DNA of 47,374 bases from a virus. Under the pieces are notes generated by a model. The model worked only from the letters and a program-made list of their open reading frames with translations. It had not been told where the DNA came from and made no database searches. Within the stretch, counting starts at the first letter, position 1; every line of letters begins with the position of its first letter. Below, in pieces: positions 9,157 to 17,171 of the stretch. The position numbers were made by a program, and so were the translations under genes. The stretch lies in IMG/VR virus record IMGVR_UViG_3300032770_000004, positions 1 through 47,374 of that record; one strand, 5' to 3'.

Positions 9157-9810
9157 ATGAAGCCCGTTAACTCACTAAACGAAGAATTTTTCGAGCAAAT
9201 AGATTCAGAAGAAAAGGCTTACTGGCTTGGATTTTTACTGGCGGATGGTGGGGTTAGTCGGAATCAACTTACCGTTTCTTTGGCGATCGAAGATGGGCTC
9301 CATGTTGAAAAGCTTCGTAGTGCTCTCGGTTCTGATGCTCCTCTCAAGAGAATTACCTTTAACAATGCGTGGAAGTCTAAGGATCAAATTCGTCTTGTTA
9401 TCAAGCGAAAGGCTATGGCTGTTCGGCTAGCCAAATGGGGTATCGTTCCAAACAAGATGTTGTATGGCTGGGTACCGGAGCTGCCAAGACCTCTTCAAAG
9501 GCACTTCTGGCGGGGAGTATTTGACGGTGATGGGTACATTTCCATAATGGTTTCGAGGAACGAGGTTGGAATTGGTCTTTGCGGTAACCTTAAGACTATG
9601 GAAGCGTTTGTTGAATTTCTTGGAAAAACACTAGGATTCAGGCCCACAATCCATCCCATTCCAAAGAGAGATGGAGGAGATCCTGTTTGCTTTCGAATCG
9701 TCATCTCTGGGAAAGCAAAGCCCATCTCGGTACTTAGAGTTCTTTATGGTGCTTCGACACTGTACCTGGATCGTAAGGCACGTAAGGTGCATCAGTTAGG
9801 AGTTCAATAA
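9157..9810 (+). CDS. LAGLIDADG homing endonuclease (free-standing)
   Basis: A 217-aa protein with two LAGLIDADG helices: AYWLGFLLADGG (~23-34) and HFWRGVFDGDGYIS (~113-126), each ending in the catalytic acidic residue. It is a single-chain site-specific endonuclease that promotes its own spread. TAATCT lies 8 bases before the ATG, a leaderless-type start like other endonuclease genes here. Its stop directly abuts the start of the next gene, whose ribosome binding site (TTAGGAG) lies inside this gene, so insertion preserved expression of the head operon. Confidence 0.9.
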   Translation: MKPVNSLNEEFFEQIDSEEKAYWLGFLLADGGVSRNQLTVSLAIEDGLHVEKLRSALGSDAPLKRITFNNAWKSKDQIRLVIKRKAMAVRLAKWGIVPNKMLYGWVPELPRPLQRHFWRGVFDGDGYISIMVSRNEVGIGLCGNLKTMEAFVEFLGKTLGFRPTIHPIPKRDGGDPVCFRIVISGKAKPISVLRVLYGASTLYLDRKARKVHQLGVQ

Positions 9811-12800
9811 ATGTCAACAGGATTGCTTTTGGATGGAGTTTTTGCTTCTGAGCATATCGATAGCTCTGGCGAGATCTTGGATATCAAAGGCCTAGACATC
9901 ACGGATTTTGACGAGGGCAAAGGTCTTGCTAATTACGAGCACAAAGGTCATGATGGCAATTCTAACGGAGAAGAGATTGTCGGCAAGATAATTTTCGCTC
10001 GCAAGATTTTCAAGCAATCTGATTGTACCAACGAACGGGAGAAGATGTTCTGGGACAAAGTTGGCTTGCCTTTTCTCTATGGTATTGTCCGTTTGTATGA
10101 TGGAGCGGGCCATGAAGGAGCAAAAGCTCTTGCGGCCATCATTCGTGATAGTCACGCCAATGACGAGCCTATCATTGTGGGTTTCAGTATCGAAGGATCA
10201 ACATTAGAGAAAGATTCCAAGACCAATCGATTAGTTCGATGTATTGCACGCAAGGTTGCGCTGACAGTACGTGCTTGTAACAAGATGGCAATTTCCGGCC
10301 TCCTTGCGGATCCAAATGCACCAGAAGGCTACGAGAAATTCCCAGTAAAGCCCGACCTACTTGCTATGGTACCAGTCGCCAAACAGACTATTGCTAAAAA
10401 GTCTGAAGCTGATCCGATGTACATACGTCTTGGCGGAAGTGAAGCCGTCTATGGTTCGGAAATCACCAAGGCCATGACTGCTGGCAGTTACAATGCAGCT
10501 CCTGGTACTTTGAGTGGCGGGGCTGCTCTTCAGGTCGAAGACCGTACACGTAAGGCTCTTGCCATGGCAGCTCTGCGAGATTGGGACAAAGTTACACCTT
10601 TCCGTAAGTTCATCAAGCACCGTATGCCTGATGCCAGCGACGAATTCCTTGACCACTTCTCGGACCTTGTGGAGCGTCACATGTTCCGTGTCAAGAAGGC
10701 AGAAGAAGTCATCACCTCATTGGCAAAGGCTGGCAAACTCAAGTCACCTCGTGAAGCTGGTATCGCAGCTAAGCCCAAGGAAGAGCCGCGCCTTACCATT
10801 CAGGGTCGCGCTGTGCCGAAGTCGATGGTCACCAAAACCACGTTCGATCCAAAGAGTGGACAGCTCTTCACGCCAAAGGGTATCTTTCAGGCTCAGACTC
10901 CAAGCGCAGTTCACCCGCATCTTGCTCGTCACATGCGAGCAAATGGAATGGATCCTTCGCGGTCGGGCCAACTCTTCGCCAATGAAGTTGCCAAATCACG
11001 TGACGCTCACAAACGCGCTATGAATAACTGGTTCAATGTGAATCAGAAATTCGTAAACGGCAATATCGACCCGGGTCTCGTTAGCCACGCGGTCGCATTC
11101 GCTCTGATGTCTCCTGGTGTTCCTGTACCTATGCAGGAAACCATGTACGGCCACTTTGTCGACTCCCTTAAGAGTCGAGGTCTTGCCAGCATCGTCAATC
11201 CAAAGGATTGGGATGCTGTCTACAAGGATTGGATGGCTCGCAACCGTTCTGGTCTTCCTCAGCATAGCCGCCAGCACTTCTTGGATCTCGAAAAAGAAAT
11301 CCGCTCAAAGAACGGCGCCTTCATCGGGTTCAACAAGCCAGATAAATTTGCGGAATACTTTTCTGGTTATTTGAAAGATCATCACAATGACATTGTTGAT
11401 GCCATTCGACAGGCTAAGGGCGATGCCCATCCTGTTGCCCGCCGCCTTACTGAGGTTCGTGGTATCGCTCCTAAGCTTTCTCGTTATCTTCTCGGCATGA
11501 TGGGCGCCGGTAACATGGTTGTTCCTGATACACACTTTACTCGCCATCTGTTTGGCGCTCGCCCCGATGCTCCAGGTTCGCAGCCCGGCTCAAGTCCAGA
11601 CTCTGAATCGCAGAACTATCTGAAGCACGCTCTCCTTGGCACTGGCGGCGCTCACGACGTTCTCGAAGGAATCGATGATTGGTATCTTCGCAATCATGAT
11701 GCAGTGAAGCATCTACTTGCGGATCCAGAAATGGGTCCATACTTCAAGGGTCGCGAGAATCAAGCAATCTTCCCCGCCTTCTGGTCACACTGGATTAGCA
11801 TTCCGGGTCACGAAGCGGCAGTTGGAACTCCTAACCGTTGGGCACAGAATGCAGGTACTGACCATGCGCCCTTCTGGGATGCCGTAGCTCCGATGCTTCA
11901 AAAGAGCGAGAACTACGATGCTGACCTGCCTATGCGTACTGCCATGCAACATCGCCGCTGGGTAGAACAATACGGCCCCGTCCACGCATTGGGCCTCTAT
12001 TACCAGTATCTTGTACCTCGTCTCCAGGCCAACGATGCTTTGCGTGGCCAAGAAATGGTTCGCAAGTTCCAGTCGATTGATGTCGACCTTCGAAAGGCTG
12101 TACGCGAATCAACAACTCCTAATGAAGAGCGCCAGCCTGAGCGGGTGAAGTTCCGTGGCCATACAGTCTCGCCTGGAGAAATGTTCCCACACAAGGATCG
12201 CTCTAAGCGCTTTTCGGTTCTGGGCACTGATCCAAAAGAGTTCACAGTAGTCCCATCCGAAAAGCTACACAGCTATACCCATCAGGATATGCTCAGGATT
12301 CCACGAGCTGAAGCTGGTGACTACCGTATTCTTCGTTACCCTGAAACGCTTGAAGAGCCTCTGGTGGTGAACGCCCTGACACATGGTGTTGGTGAATACA
12401 ATACCCATCCGGAAGTACAGAACCTTGTACACGGCTTCAATTTTGGTTATCCCAAGGAGTCCGCTCTTCAAGGTAGTCGAGCAGAAACTTCTTTCTGGAG
12501 CAAGACTCCTAATGGCCAGCGTGTCTACGTGAAGGCCGCTCCTGAAGAGGGTTCCTTTAACGAAGCCCGCAAGGAAGGTGTTTACTCTGCTCTTGCTCGT
12601 GAATACTTCGGCCTAGGCAAGTACGTGCCTCGTGTCGGAGTAGTGCGCCATCCTAAGACTGGACAGGAACATGCCATCATCGAGCACATGCCTGGAGAAG
12701 AGTTTGCGCCTGAAGATCCAGCACACGAAGGCGTACTCAATAGACTCAACGATTCCGGTGAACTAGATAAGCTGGGTCTCATGGACATGATTATGGGTAA

Positions 12801-13209
12801 CTCCGACCGTAGCAATGAGAATTACCTAGTGGATCCAGAAAACAACACTCTTCGTCTGATTGACCACAACATTCTTTTTGACAACGCTCCTCGTCATACG
12901 GCAACTCCAATGTATTGGTCAGACCACGAGATGAGCAATATGATTCCTTTGGATTCTTCACAGCTACATCCTGCCGCAGTTCAGTGGGCACACTCCCTTA
13001 AGCCTGATGAGCTAGAATCTATGTTGCGCCGTTACGAGGTTCCAGACGAGCTGGTACAAGGAACTAGAAGGAGACTTGAAAAACTTCAGGGACATTTGAA
13101 GCATCGACCGAATTCTGATCGCGAATCTGCGTGGGTGATTCCACAGGCCCTAGCAGACATGCCTGATGACATTCAAGCAAAGTACTCCAATGAACCGGAG
13201 AAAGAATGA
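9811..13209 (+). CDS. Prohead protease fused to HhH-like and PI-kinase-like domains
   Basis: This 1132-aa protein is far longer than ordinary prohead proteases (~200-300 aa). Residues ~1-190 read as an XkdF/prohead-protease-like domain: ANYEHKGHDG supplies the likely catalytic His and IVGFSIEGSTL the Ser. At ~214-236 it contains a motif also present at the N-terminus of the major capsid protein. Residues ~540-580 (VRGIAPKLSRYLLGM...VVPDTHFTRHLFG) match the helix-hairpin-helix plus PxDTH pattern of HhH-GPD DNA glycosylases. Residues ~900-1040 (VYVKAAPEEGSFNEARKE...LMDMIMGNSDRSNENYLVD...LIDHNILFD) match the catalytic loop and metal site of PI3/4-kinase-like or HipA-like enzymes. Likely a processed virion protein. 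Domain calls are by eye. Confidence 0.75.
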   Translation: MSTGLLLDGVFASEHIDSSGEILDIKGLDITDFDEGKGLANYEHKGHDGNSNGEEIVGKIIFARKIFKQSDCTNEREKMFWDKVGLPFLYGIVRLYDGAGHEGAKALAAIIRDSHANDEPIIVGFSIEGSTLEKDSKTNRLVRCIARKVALTVRACNKMAISGLLADPNAPEGYEKFPVKPDLLAMVPVAKQTIAKKSEADPMYIRLGGSEAVYGSEITKAMTAGSYNAAPGTLSGGAALQVEDRTRKALAMAALRDWDKVTPFRKFIKHRMPDASDEFLDHFSDLVERHMFRVKKAEEVITSLAKAGKLKSPREAGIAAKPKEEPRLTIQGRAVPKSMVTKTTFDPKSGQLFTPKGIFQAQTPSAVHPHLARHMRANGMDPSRSGQLFANEVAKSRDAHKRAMNNWFNVNQKFVNGNIDPGLVSHAVAFALMSPGVPVPMQETMYGHFVDSLKSRGLASIVNPKDWDAVYKDWMARNRSGLPQHSRQHFLDLEKEIRSKNGAFIGFNKPDKFAEYFSGYLKDHHNDIVDAIRQAKGDAHPVARRLTEVRGIAPKLSRYLLGMMGAGNMVVPDTHFTRHLFGARPDAPGSQPGSSPDSESQNYLKHALLGTGGAHDVLEGIDDWYLRNHDAVKHLLADPEMGPYFKGRENQAIFPAFWSHWISIPGHEAAVGTPNRWAQNAGTDHAPFWDAVAPMLQKSENYDADLPMRTAMQHRRWVEQYGPVHALGLYYQYLVPRLQANDALRGQEMVRKFQSIDVDLRKAVRESTTPNEERQPERVKFRGHTVSPGEMFPHKDRSKRFSVLGTDPKEFTVVPSEKLHSYTHQDMLRIPRAEAGDYRILRYPETLEEPLVVNALTHGVGEYNTHPEVQNLVHGFNFGYPKESALQGSRAETSFWSKTPNGQRVYVKAAPEEGSFNEARKEGVYSALAREYFGLGKYVPRVGVVRHPKTGQEHAIIEHMPGEEFAPEDPAHEGVLNRLNDSGELDKLGLMDMIMGNSDRSNENYLVDPENNTLRLIDHNILFDNAPRHTATPMYWSDHEMSNMIPLDSSQLHPAAVQWAHSLKPDELESMLRRYEVPDELVQGTRRRLEKLQGHLKHRPNSDRESAWVIPQALADMPDDIQAKYSNEPEKE

Positions 13210-13562
13210 TGGCTACTTCAAGAGCGTACTATCAGCGGAATAAAAAAGCCATCCAAGCCAAAAACGCTGAACGATACAAGAAAAATCGTGAGCGCTACTT
13301 GAACATCACCCTAGTGGCTCATCGTCTACGCAAGTACGGTGTCACCAACGATCAGTATGAGACAATGAAAAGGGATCAGGAAGGCCGTTGCGGAATTTGT
13401 CGAAAAGTGCCTACTGAAACTCTTGAAATAGATCACAATCACACCACTGGCAAGGTACGTAAACTTCTTTGTAAGCGCTGCAATCTCATGATTGGTTACG
13501 CGCTAGAATCCCCCGAAACTCTACGTAACGCTGCCGCATATTTGGAAGGCCACAATGGCTAA
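13206..13562 (+). CDS. Endonuclease VII-like (HNH) nuclease
   Basis: The 118-aa protein has CGIC (~58-61), LEIDHNHTTGKVRKLLCKRC (~71-90) and a helical C-terminus, the zinc-binding His-Me finger signature of T4 endonuclease VII (gp49), which resolves Holliday junctions before packaging. The basic N-terminus (SRAYYQRNKKAIQAKN) probably contacts DNA. The ATG overlaps the stop of the fusion protein (ATGA), and it overlaps the next gene by 8 bases. It could instead be a free-standing homing nuclease of the same family. Confidence 0.85.
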   Translation: MMATSRAYYQRNKKAIQAKNAERYKKNRERYLNITLVAHRLRKYGVTNDQYETMKRDQEGRCGICRKVPTETLEIDHNHTTGKVRKLLCKRCNLMIGYALESPETLRNAAAYLEGHNG

Positions 13563-14685
13563 TGAAAACATTTATTACTGTTTCGGAGTTCATCCCCAGC
13601 CCAACGGGGAGATCCATCACACCCTAAAAGGAAAGTTTTTCTTGCGCGATGGACACTTAAGCGTGCTTGAGGACCATGGTCTAGCTCGTGGCATTGATTT
13701 AGAGAAGGTGCCACCTGCTGAAGCTGCTGCTCGTATCCGCAGAATGACCCATAGCCAGAGACGCATGGTGGTGAATGGAGAAGACCTACGTCAAGGCCTA
13801 CATCCTGACCTTTTGGCAACAACTGAGAAACCGCGCGTGATTCCGGGCGACCTTCGAGAAGCCATGGGCAAACAATTCAAAGACCCAGATGATCAGGTCG
13901 CAATGTACGACTACCATCGACATGGCATGCCTGGACCGCAGGTTCTTGAAATCCACGGCTCGAAGGCTTATCTTGATGGACACGAAGTTTCACCGGAAGA
14001 ACTAACAGCGATCATGTCCAACGTCAAGGCCGGGAAAGCCGAAGTACGACACTCACTAGCAAAACACGAAGGCCTGGAAAAGATTGAACCAGACCTAGCG
14101 AATGCGCTTGGCCATGTGCGCTCGGCGGTACAATCAGGTCACGTTCCTCCTGAGGCATACAAACAGCTATCTCGTAGTTTATTTACCGACACGCTGGTGC
14201 CTACTGTCGGAAACAGAAAGGCGTATCAAGATTTTTTGTCAAGACCAAAAAATGGAATCCACGTTCGAATTGACATGAACGATTTTGGTGATGTCAATAA
14301 AGTTCATGGCCATGAAACAGGTAATCAGGCTATCATTGCTGCGTTTCGAGCCGCACGTGAGGCTGCGGATGAGTCCGTAGGCCGTAAAAATGCAAAGCTT
14401 TTTAGGATCGGCGGCGATGAAGGACATCTATTTGTTCCATCTACCGAGCATGCAGCTTCTTTTGCCCGCGCATTTCGTGCCAAGCTCGAAGCAATTCCTT
14501 CGATTCGTGGAACTCATAGCCTAAGCGCAAGCATTGGCTATGGGCGTACGCCACAGACAGCGGAGGAAGCTCTTATTCAGGCAAAGACCCAAAAGAAGGC
14601 TGGGCTTCATCCGAAAGGTCAAGCGCCGAGCTATGTTCAGGCACATCCTGAATTGCTGCCGCCGCAGCTTTCCTTGAAAGGCTGA
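13555..14685 (+). CDS. GGDEF-domain protein in the head module
   Basis: A 376-aa protein. Residues ~1-200 are an uncharacterised region with an N-terminal beta-hairpin. Residues ~215-360 follow the diguanylate cyclase pattern: DTLVPTVGNRKAYQDFL, the metal-site strand VRIDMNDFGDVNKVHGHETG (compare D-FK-vND-GH--GD), then LFRIGGDEGHLFV and SASIGYGR. The signature loop reads GGDEG instead of GGDEF/GGEEF, with both acidic residues kept. Such domains make cyclic dinucleotides from NTPs. The gene lies between capsid genes and overlaps its upstream neighbour, so the product may be a virion component. Activity is unproven; the final Phe/Gly change may alter it. Confidence 0.85.
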   Translation: MANENIYYCFGVHPQPNGEIHHTLKGKFFLRDGHLSVLEDHGLARGIDLEKVPPAEAAARIRRMTHSQRRMVVNGEDLRQGLHPDLLATTEKPRVIPGDLREAMGKQFKDPDDQVAMYDYHRHGMPGPQVLEIHGSKAYLDGHEVSPEELTAIMSNVKAGKAEVRHSLAKHEGLEKIEPDLANALGHVRSAVQSGHVPPEAYKQLSRSLFTDTLVPTVGNRKAYQDFLSRPKNGIHVRIDMNDFGDVNKVHGHETGNQAIIAAFRAAREAADESVGRKNAKLFRIGGDEGHLFVPSTEHAASFARAFRAKLEAIPSIRGTHSLSASIGYGRTPQTAEEALIQAKTQKKAGLHPKGQAPSYVQAHPELLPPQLSLKG

Positions 14686-15523
14686 TATGGTCATTTCCCG
14701 TATACTGTAGAAACTTGCTAGTTTTAGCTGCCATAAATACGTAAATCCGTCCTTGTGGCCGTACTTTGGCATTAGTTTCCTTCTGTGATCTGATCCAATT
14801 AGCGTACTTGGACACCATCTGAAAATTTCCGCAGAATCCAACCGCTTTTTCAGTAACCCACCCATCTCCATCGACACATCCGCGCCAGTAATGGGGCATT
14901 AAGTGATCTGGTCCAGACCAAGGTTGAACTGTGAAGGTTTTATTTGGCGTAATTGAGTAGCGTGCAAGGTCTGAGACCATTTGCTTGTTTCGAAAGGAAA
15001 TTTTGAACAGTTCGTATCTACCCTTGAAGTACCTTTTGATCGGCGCTGAGGATCCGATTGCTTTCCGGAACTTTTCGAGGTGCTCGCGATCCTTCAGGTT
15101 GATTTGGATACGTGAACCATAGACGTTTCCGTCTGTTGCGATAAAACCGAGCCAGTACGCTTTTTCTGGTGTATCGATTAGTGAAAAGAAATTCTGATTC
15201 ACAAGGAATCGCTTGTAGCCTGGGTCTCGTTTCACAACACCCATCGCAGTTAGTTTTCTGTGGACAGTGGCATAGCTTGCCCCGATTTTGCGGGCAATTT
15301 TCATAATACTTTCGCCCTGTGCATATCGACTTCGTACCTTTTTGGCAGTGGAGTCTGAAATCGAGCAAGGGCGCCCAAGCGGTCTCCCTGTTCGAATTTT
15401 TTCTAGTGTACATTCTTTGCATTGAGATCGACCCAAGTAGAAGTCGTCACGTAAGCTCAGGATATATTTACACTTCGAACACTGTTTTAGATCTAATTGT
15501 TTGTTGATCAATAGTTTGGCCAT
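14573..15523 (-). CDS. LAGLIDADG homing endonuclease with zinc ribbon and HTH (reverse strand)
   Basis: The 316-aa reverse-strand protein starts with a CxxC...CxxC ribbon (CSKCKYI...QCKECT), then a resolvase-type helix-turn-helix (~75-92), then two LAGLIDADG helices: AYWLGFIATDGNV (~122-134) and HYWRGCVDGDGWV (~209-221). It is convergent with, and overlaps by 113 bases, the end of the GGDEF gene. The last ~24 residues are antisense to that gene, so the natural C-terminus was probably replaced on insertion. A ribosome binding site (AGAGGGG) precedes the ATG, with TAATCT further upstream. Confidence 0.88.
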   Translation of the reverse strand: MAKLLINKQLDLKQCSKCKYILSLRDDFYLGRSQCKECTLEKIRTGRPLGRPCSISDSTAKKVRSRYAQGESIMKIARKIGASYATVHRKLTAMGVVKRDPGYKRFLVNQNFFSLIDTPEKAYWLGFIATDGNVYGSRIQINLKDREHLEKFRKAIGSSAPIKRYFKGRYELFKISFRNKQMVSDLARYSITPNKTFTVQPWSGPDHLMPHYWRGCVDGDGWVTEKAVGFCGNFQMVSKYANWIRSQKETNAKVRPQGRIYVFMAAKTSKFLQYTGNDHISLSRKAAAAAIQDVPEHSSALDLSDEAQPSFGSLPE

Positions 15524-15613
15524 GGTGCCCCTCTGATCCGAAATAGATTACGTTGTAATCTCACTTGTTGTCCAGGTTTTCAAAACCACTTTTCCCGTAA
15601 GGAGAACACTTAA

Positions 15614-16054
15614 ATGTCCGCTAAGAGCCTTAATGAAGCCCAGGAAGCCCAGAACGCGCTGTCGAAGCGCTTTGCTACCGTTGGTGCTGTTTCGTTTGAC
15701 ACCGATGGCGAGCCGTACTTCCTGATCGGCGCCGGTACCGCTGGTACCCAGTCGGCTATTGTCAAGTACAAGACCTATCAGCCCCTCGGCGTTGATGGTG
15801 TCGGTCTCACTCCTCGCGCATTCACTCCCGTGACTTGCCAAGTAGTTCTTGAGACTTCTACCATCGCTAACACCCCGCTTCTTACGGGCGCTAACGACAT
15901 CGCTCTCCTTGGTGAACTTGCTCACCGCGGCAACCGCATCGAGCTGTATATGACTGCGAACACCACTGCTGTCAGCACTGCTGGCATCACGACCGCTAAC
16001 CTCAAGGCTACATTCGACCCGGATCTCAAGTACAAGCTGATGGATTCGCAGTAA
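15614..16054 (+). CDS. Putative head decoration/stabilisation protein
   Basis: A 146-aa Ala/Thr/Gly-rich protein with a beta-rich profile, placed just upstream of the scaffold and major capsid genes, where lambda gpD-type decoration proteins commonly lie. AGGAG lies about 9 bases before the ATG. Strong bias for preferred codons, as in the capsid gene, suggests high expression. Family not proven. Confidence 0.7.
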   Translation: MSAKSLNEAQEAQNALSKRFATVGAVSFDTDGEPYFLIGAGTAGTQSAIVKYKTYQPLGVDGVGLTPRAFTPVTCQVVLETSTIANTPLLTGANDIALLGELAHRGNRIELYMTANTTAVSTAGITTANLKATFDPDLKYKLMDSQ

Positions 16055-16088
16055 TAGGTTCATCAACTACCAACTGGAGATTTTATCC

Positions 16089-17141
16089 ATGGCAAAGACT
16101 AATTTCAAAGACGAAGAGCTTCGCAGTGTCATTGCAGAAATGGCAGAACAGCTCGAAGGCGCATGGCAGACCTCAAAGCAGGAATTGCTCGCAAAGGCAG
16201 TTCCCGAAGAGTCTGACGACAAGGCGCCTGTAGATCCTAGCTCGTCGGATTCGTCTGCTCCCGCTTCGGACCCTGCTACCGCTGGTCCTGGCCCTGATGC
16301 TGGCGATGCTTCTGCTGCTCCTGCATCGGATGCCTCTGCTCCTGCAAGTGCGGATCCTGCCGCCGATGCAGCCCCACTGACTCCTGAGGCTCTACAGGCT
16401 GAGTATTCTCAGCTCGCGCCCGAGGAACTCGATATGCACATCAAGGCCGCTCTCGCTGCCAAGGAAGCTCTCGCTGCTTCGGCCTCGGCCGTTGCTCCTG
16501 ATGCTGCCTCGGCGGGCGCTCCTCCGATGGCTATGAAGGCTGAAATCGGTGGTCATGAGACCAGCGAGTCGGCTGTTTCGGAAGACACTGTCGATAAGGG
16601 CGAATGGAGTGAATCTTCTTCGTCGTCCGTTGGAAAGGCTGAAATCGGTGGTCATGAGACCAGCGAGTCGGCTGTTTCGGAAGACACTGTCGATAAGGGT
16701 GAGATGAGCGAATCGTCTTCTTCTTCGTCGTCCGTTGGAAAGGCTGAGCTGATTTCTTCGCACAAGAAGGCATCGGGTGGCCAGATGGTCAAGAAGTCTG
16801 AAAAGGCTGTTGATCCTCGCGACGCTAAGATTGCTGAGCTTGAAAGTCTTGTTAAGACCCAAGCCGGAGACATCCAGAATTTGACCAGCGCTGTGAAGAT
16901 GGTTCTTGAACGCCCCGAGCGCAAGGCTATCACCACAATCGCCGCTCTTTCGAAGCACGAAGCGCCCGACCAGGGCAAGAAAGAGTTCACTGCTGCGGAA
17001 GCGCGCGAGTACATTACCTCGCTCGCCCCGCGACTCAACAAGGCTGAGCGCGAACTAATGTTCGACTTTTACGGTGGAAAGGTAAAGGCCGACAAGCTCG
17101 CTCCCATCTTTGAGAAGTACAACGCCTCACCCAAGAAGTAA
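16089..17141 (+). CDS. Putative capsid scaffolding protein with internal repeat
   Basis: The 350-aa protein has a helical N-terminus, a Pro/Ala/Ser-rich linker (~45-100), a duplicated ~33-residue Ser/Glu-rich block (~150-217), a coiled-coil (DAKIAELESLVKTQAGDIQN, ~244-263) and a helical C-terminus ending NASPKK. This composition, and position immediately before the major capsid gene, is typical of scaffolds that fill the procapsid and are later cleaved or expelled. Ribosome binding site CTGGAG upstream. No sequence family recognised. Confidence 0.75.
   Translation: MAKTNFKDEELRSVIAEMAEQLEGAWQTSKQELLAKAVPEESDDKAPVDPSSSDSSAPASDPATAGPGPDAGDASAAPASDASAPASADPAADAAPLTPEALQAEYSQLAPEELDMHIKAALAAKEALAASASAVAPDAASAGAPPMAMKAEIGGHETSESAVSEDTVDKGEWSESSSSSVGKAEIGGHETSESAVSEDTVDKGEMSESSSSSSSVGKAELISSHKKASGGQMVKKSEKAVDPRDAKIAELESLVKTQAGDIQNLTSAVKMVLERPERKAITTIAALSKHEAPDQGKKEFTAAEAREYITSLAPRLNKAERELMFDFYGGKVKADKLAPIFEKYNASPKK
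16536..16739 (+). repeat. Tandem duplication inside the scaffold gene
   Basis: Two near-identical in-frame copies: 16536-16634 (99 bases) and 16635-16739 (105 bases; two extra Ser codons). Both encode KAEIGGHETSESAVSEDT plus VDKGE and a Ser run. The DNA identity indicates recent duplication. Confidence 0.9.
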
Positions 17142-17171
17142 TCAAACTTTCCTGCTGAAGGAGATAATACA

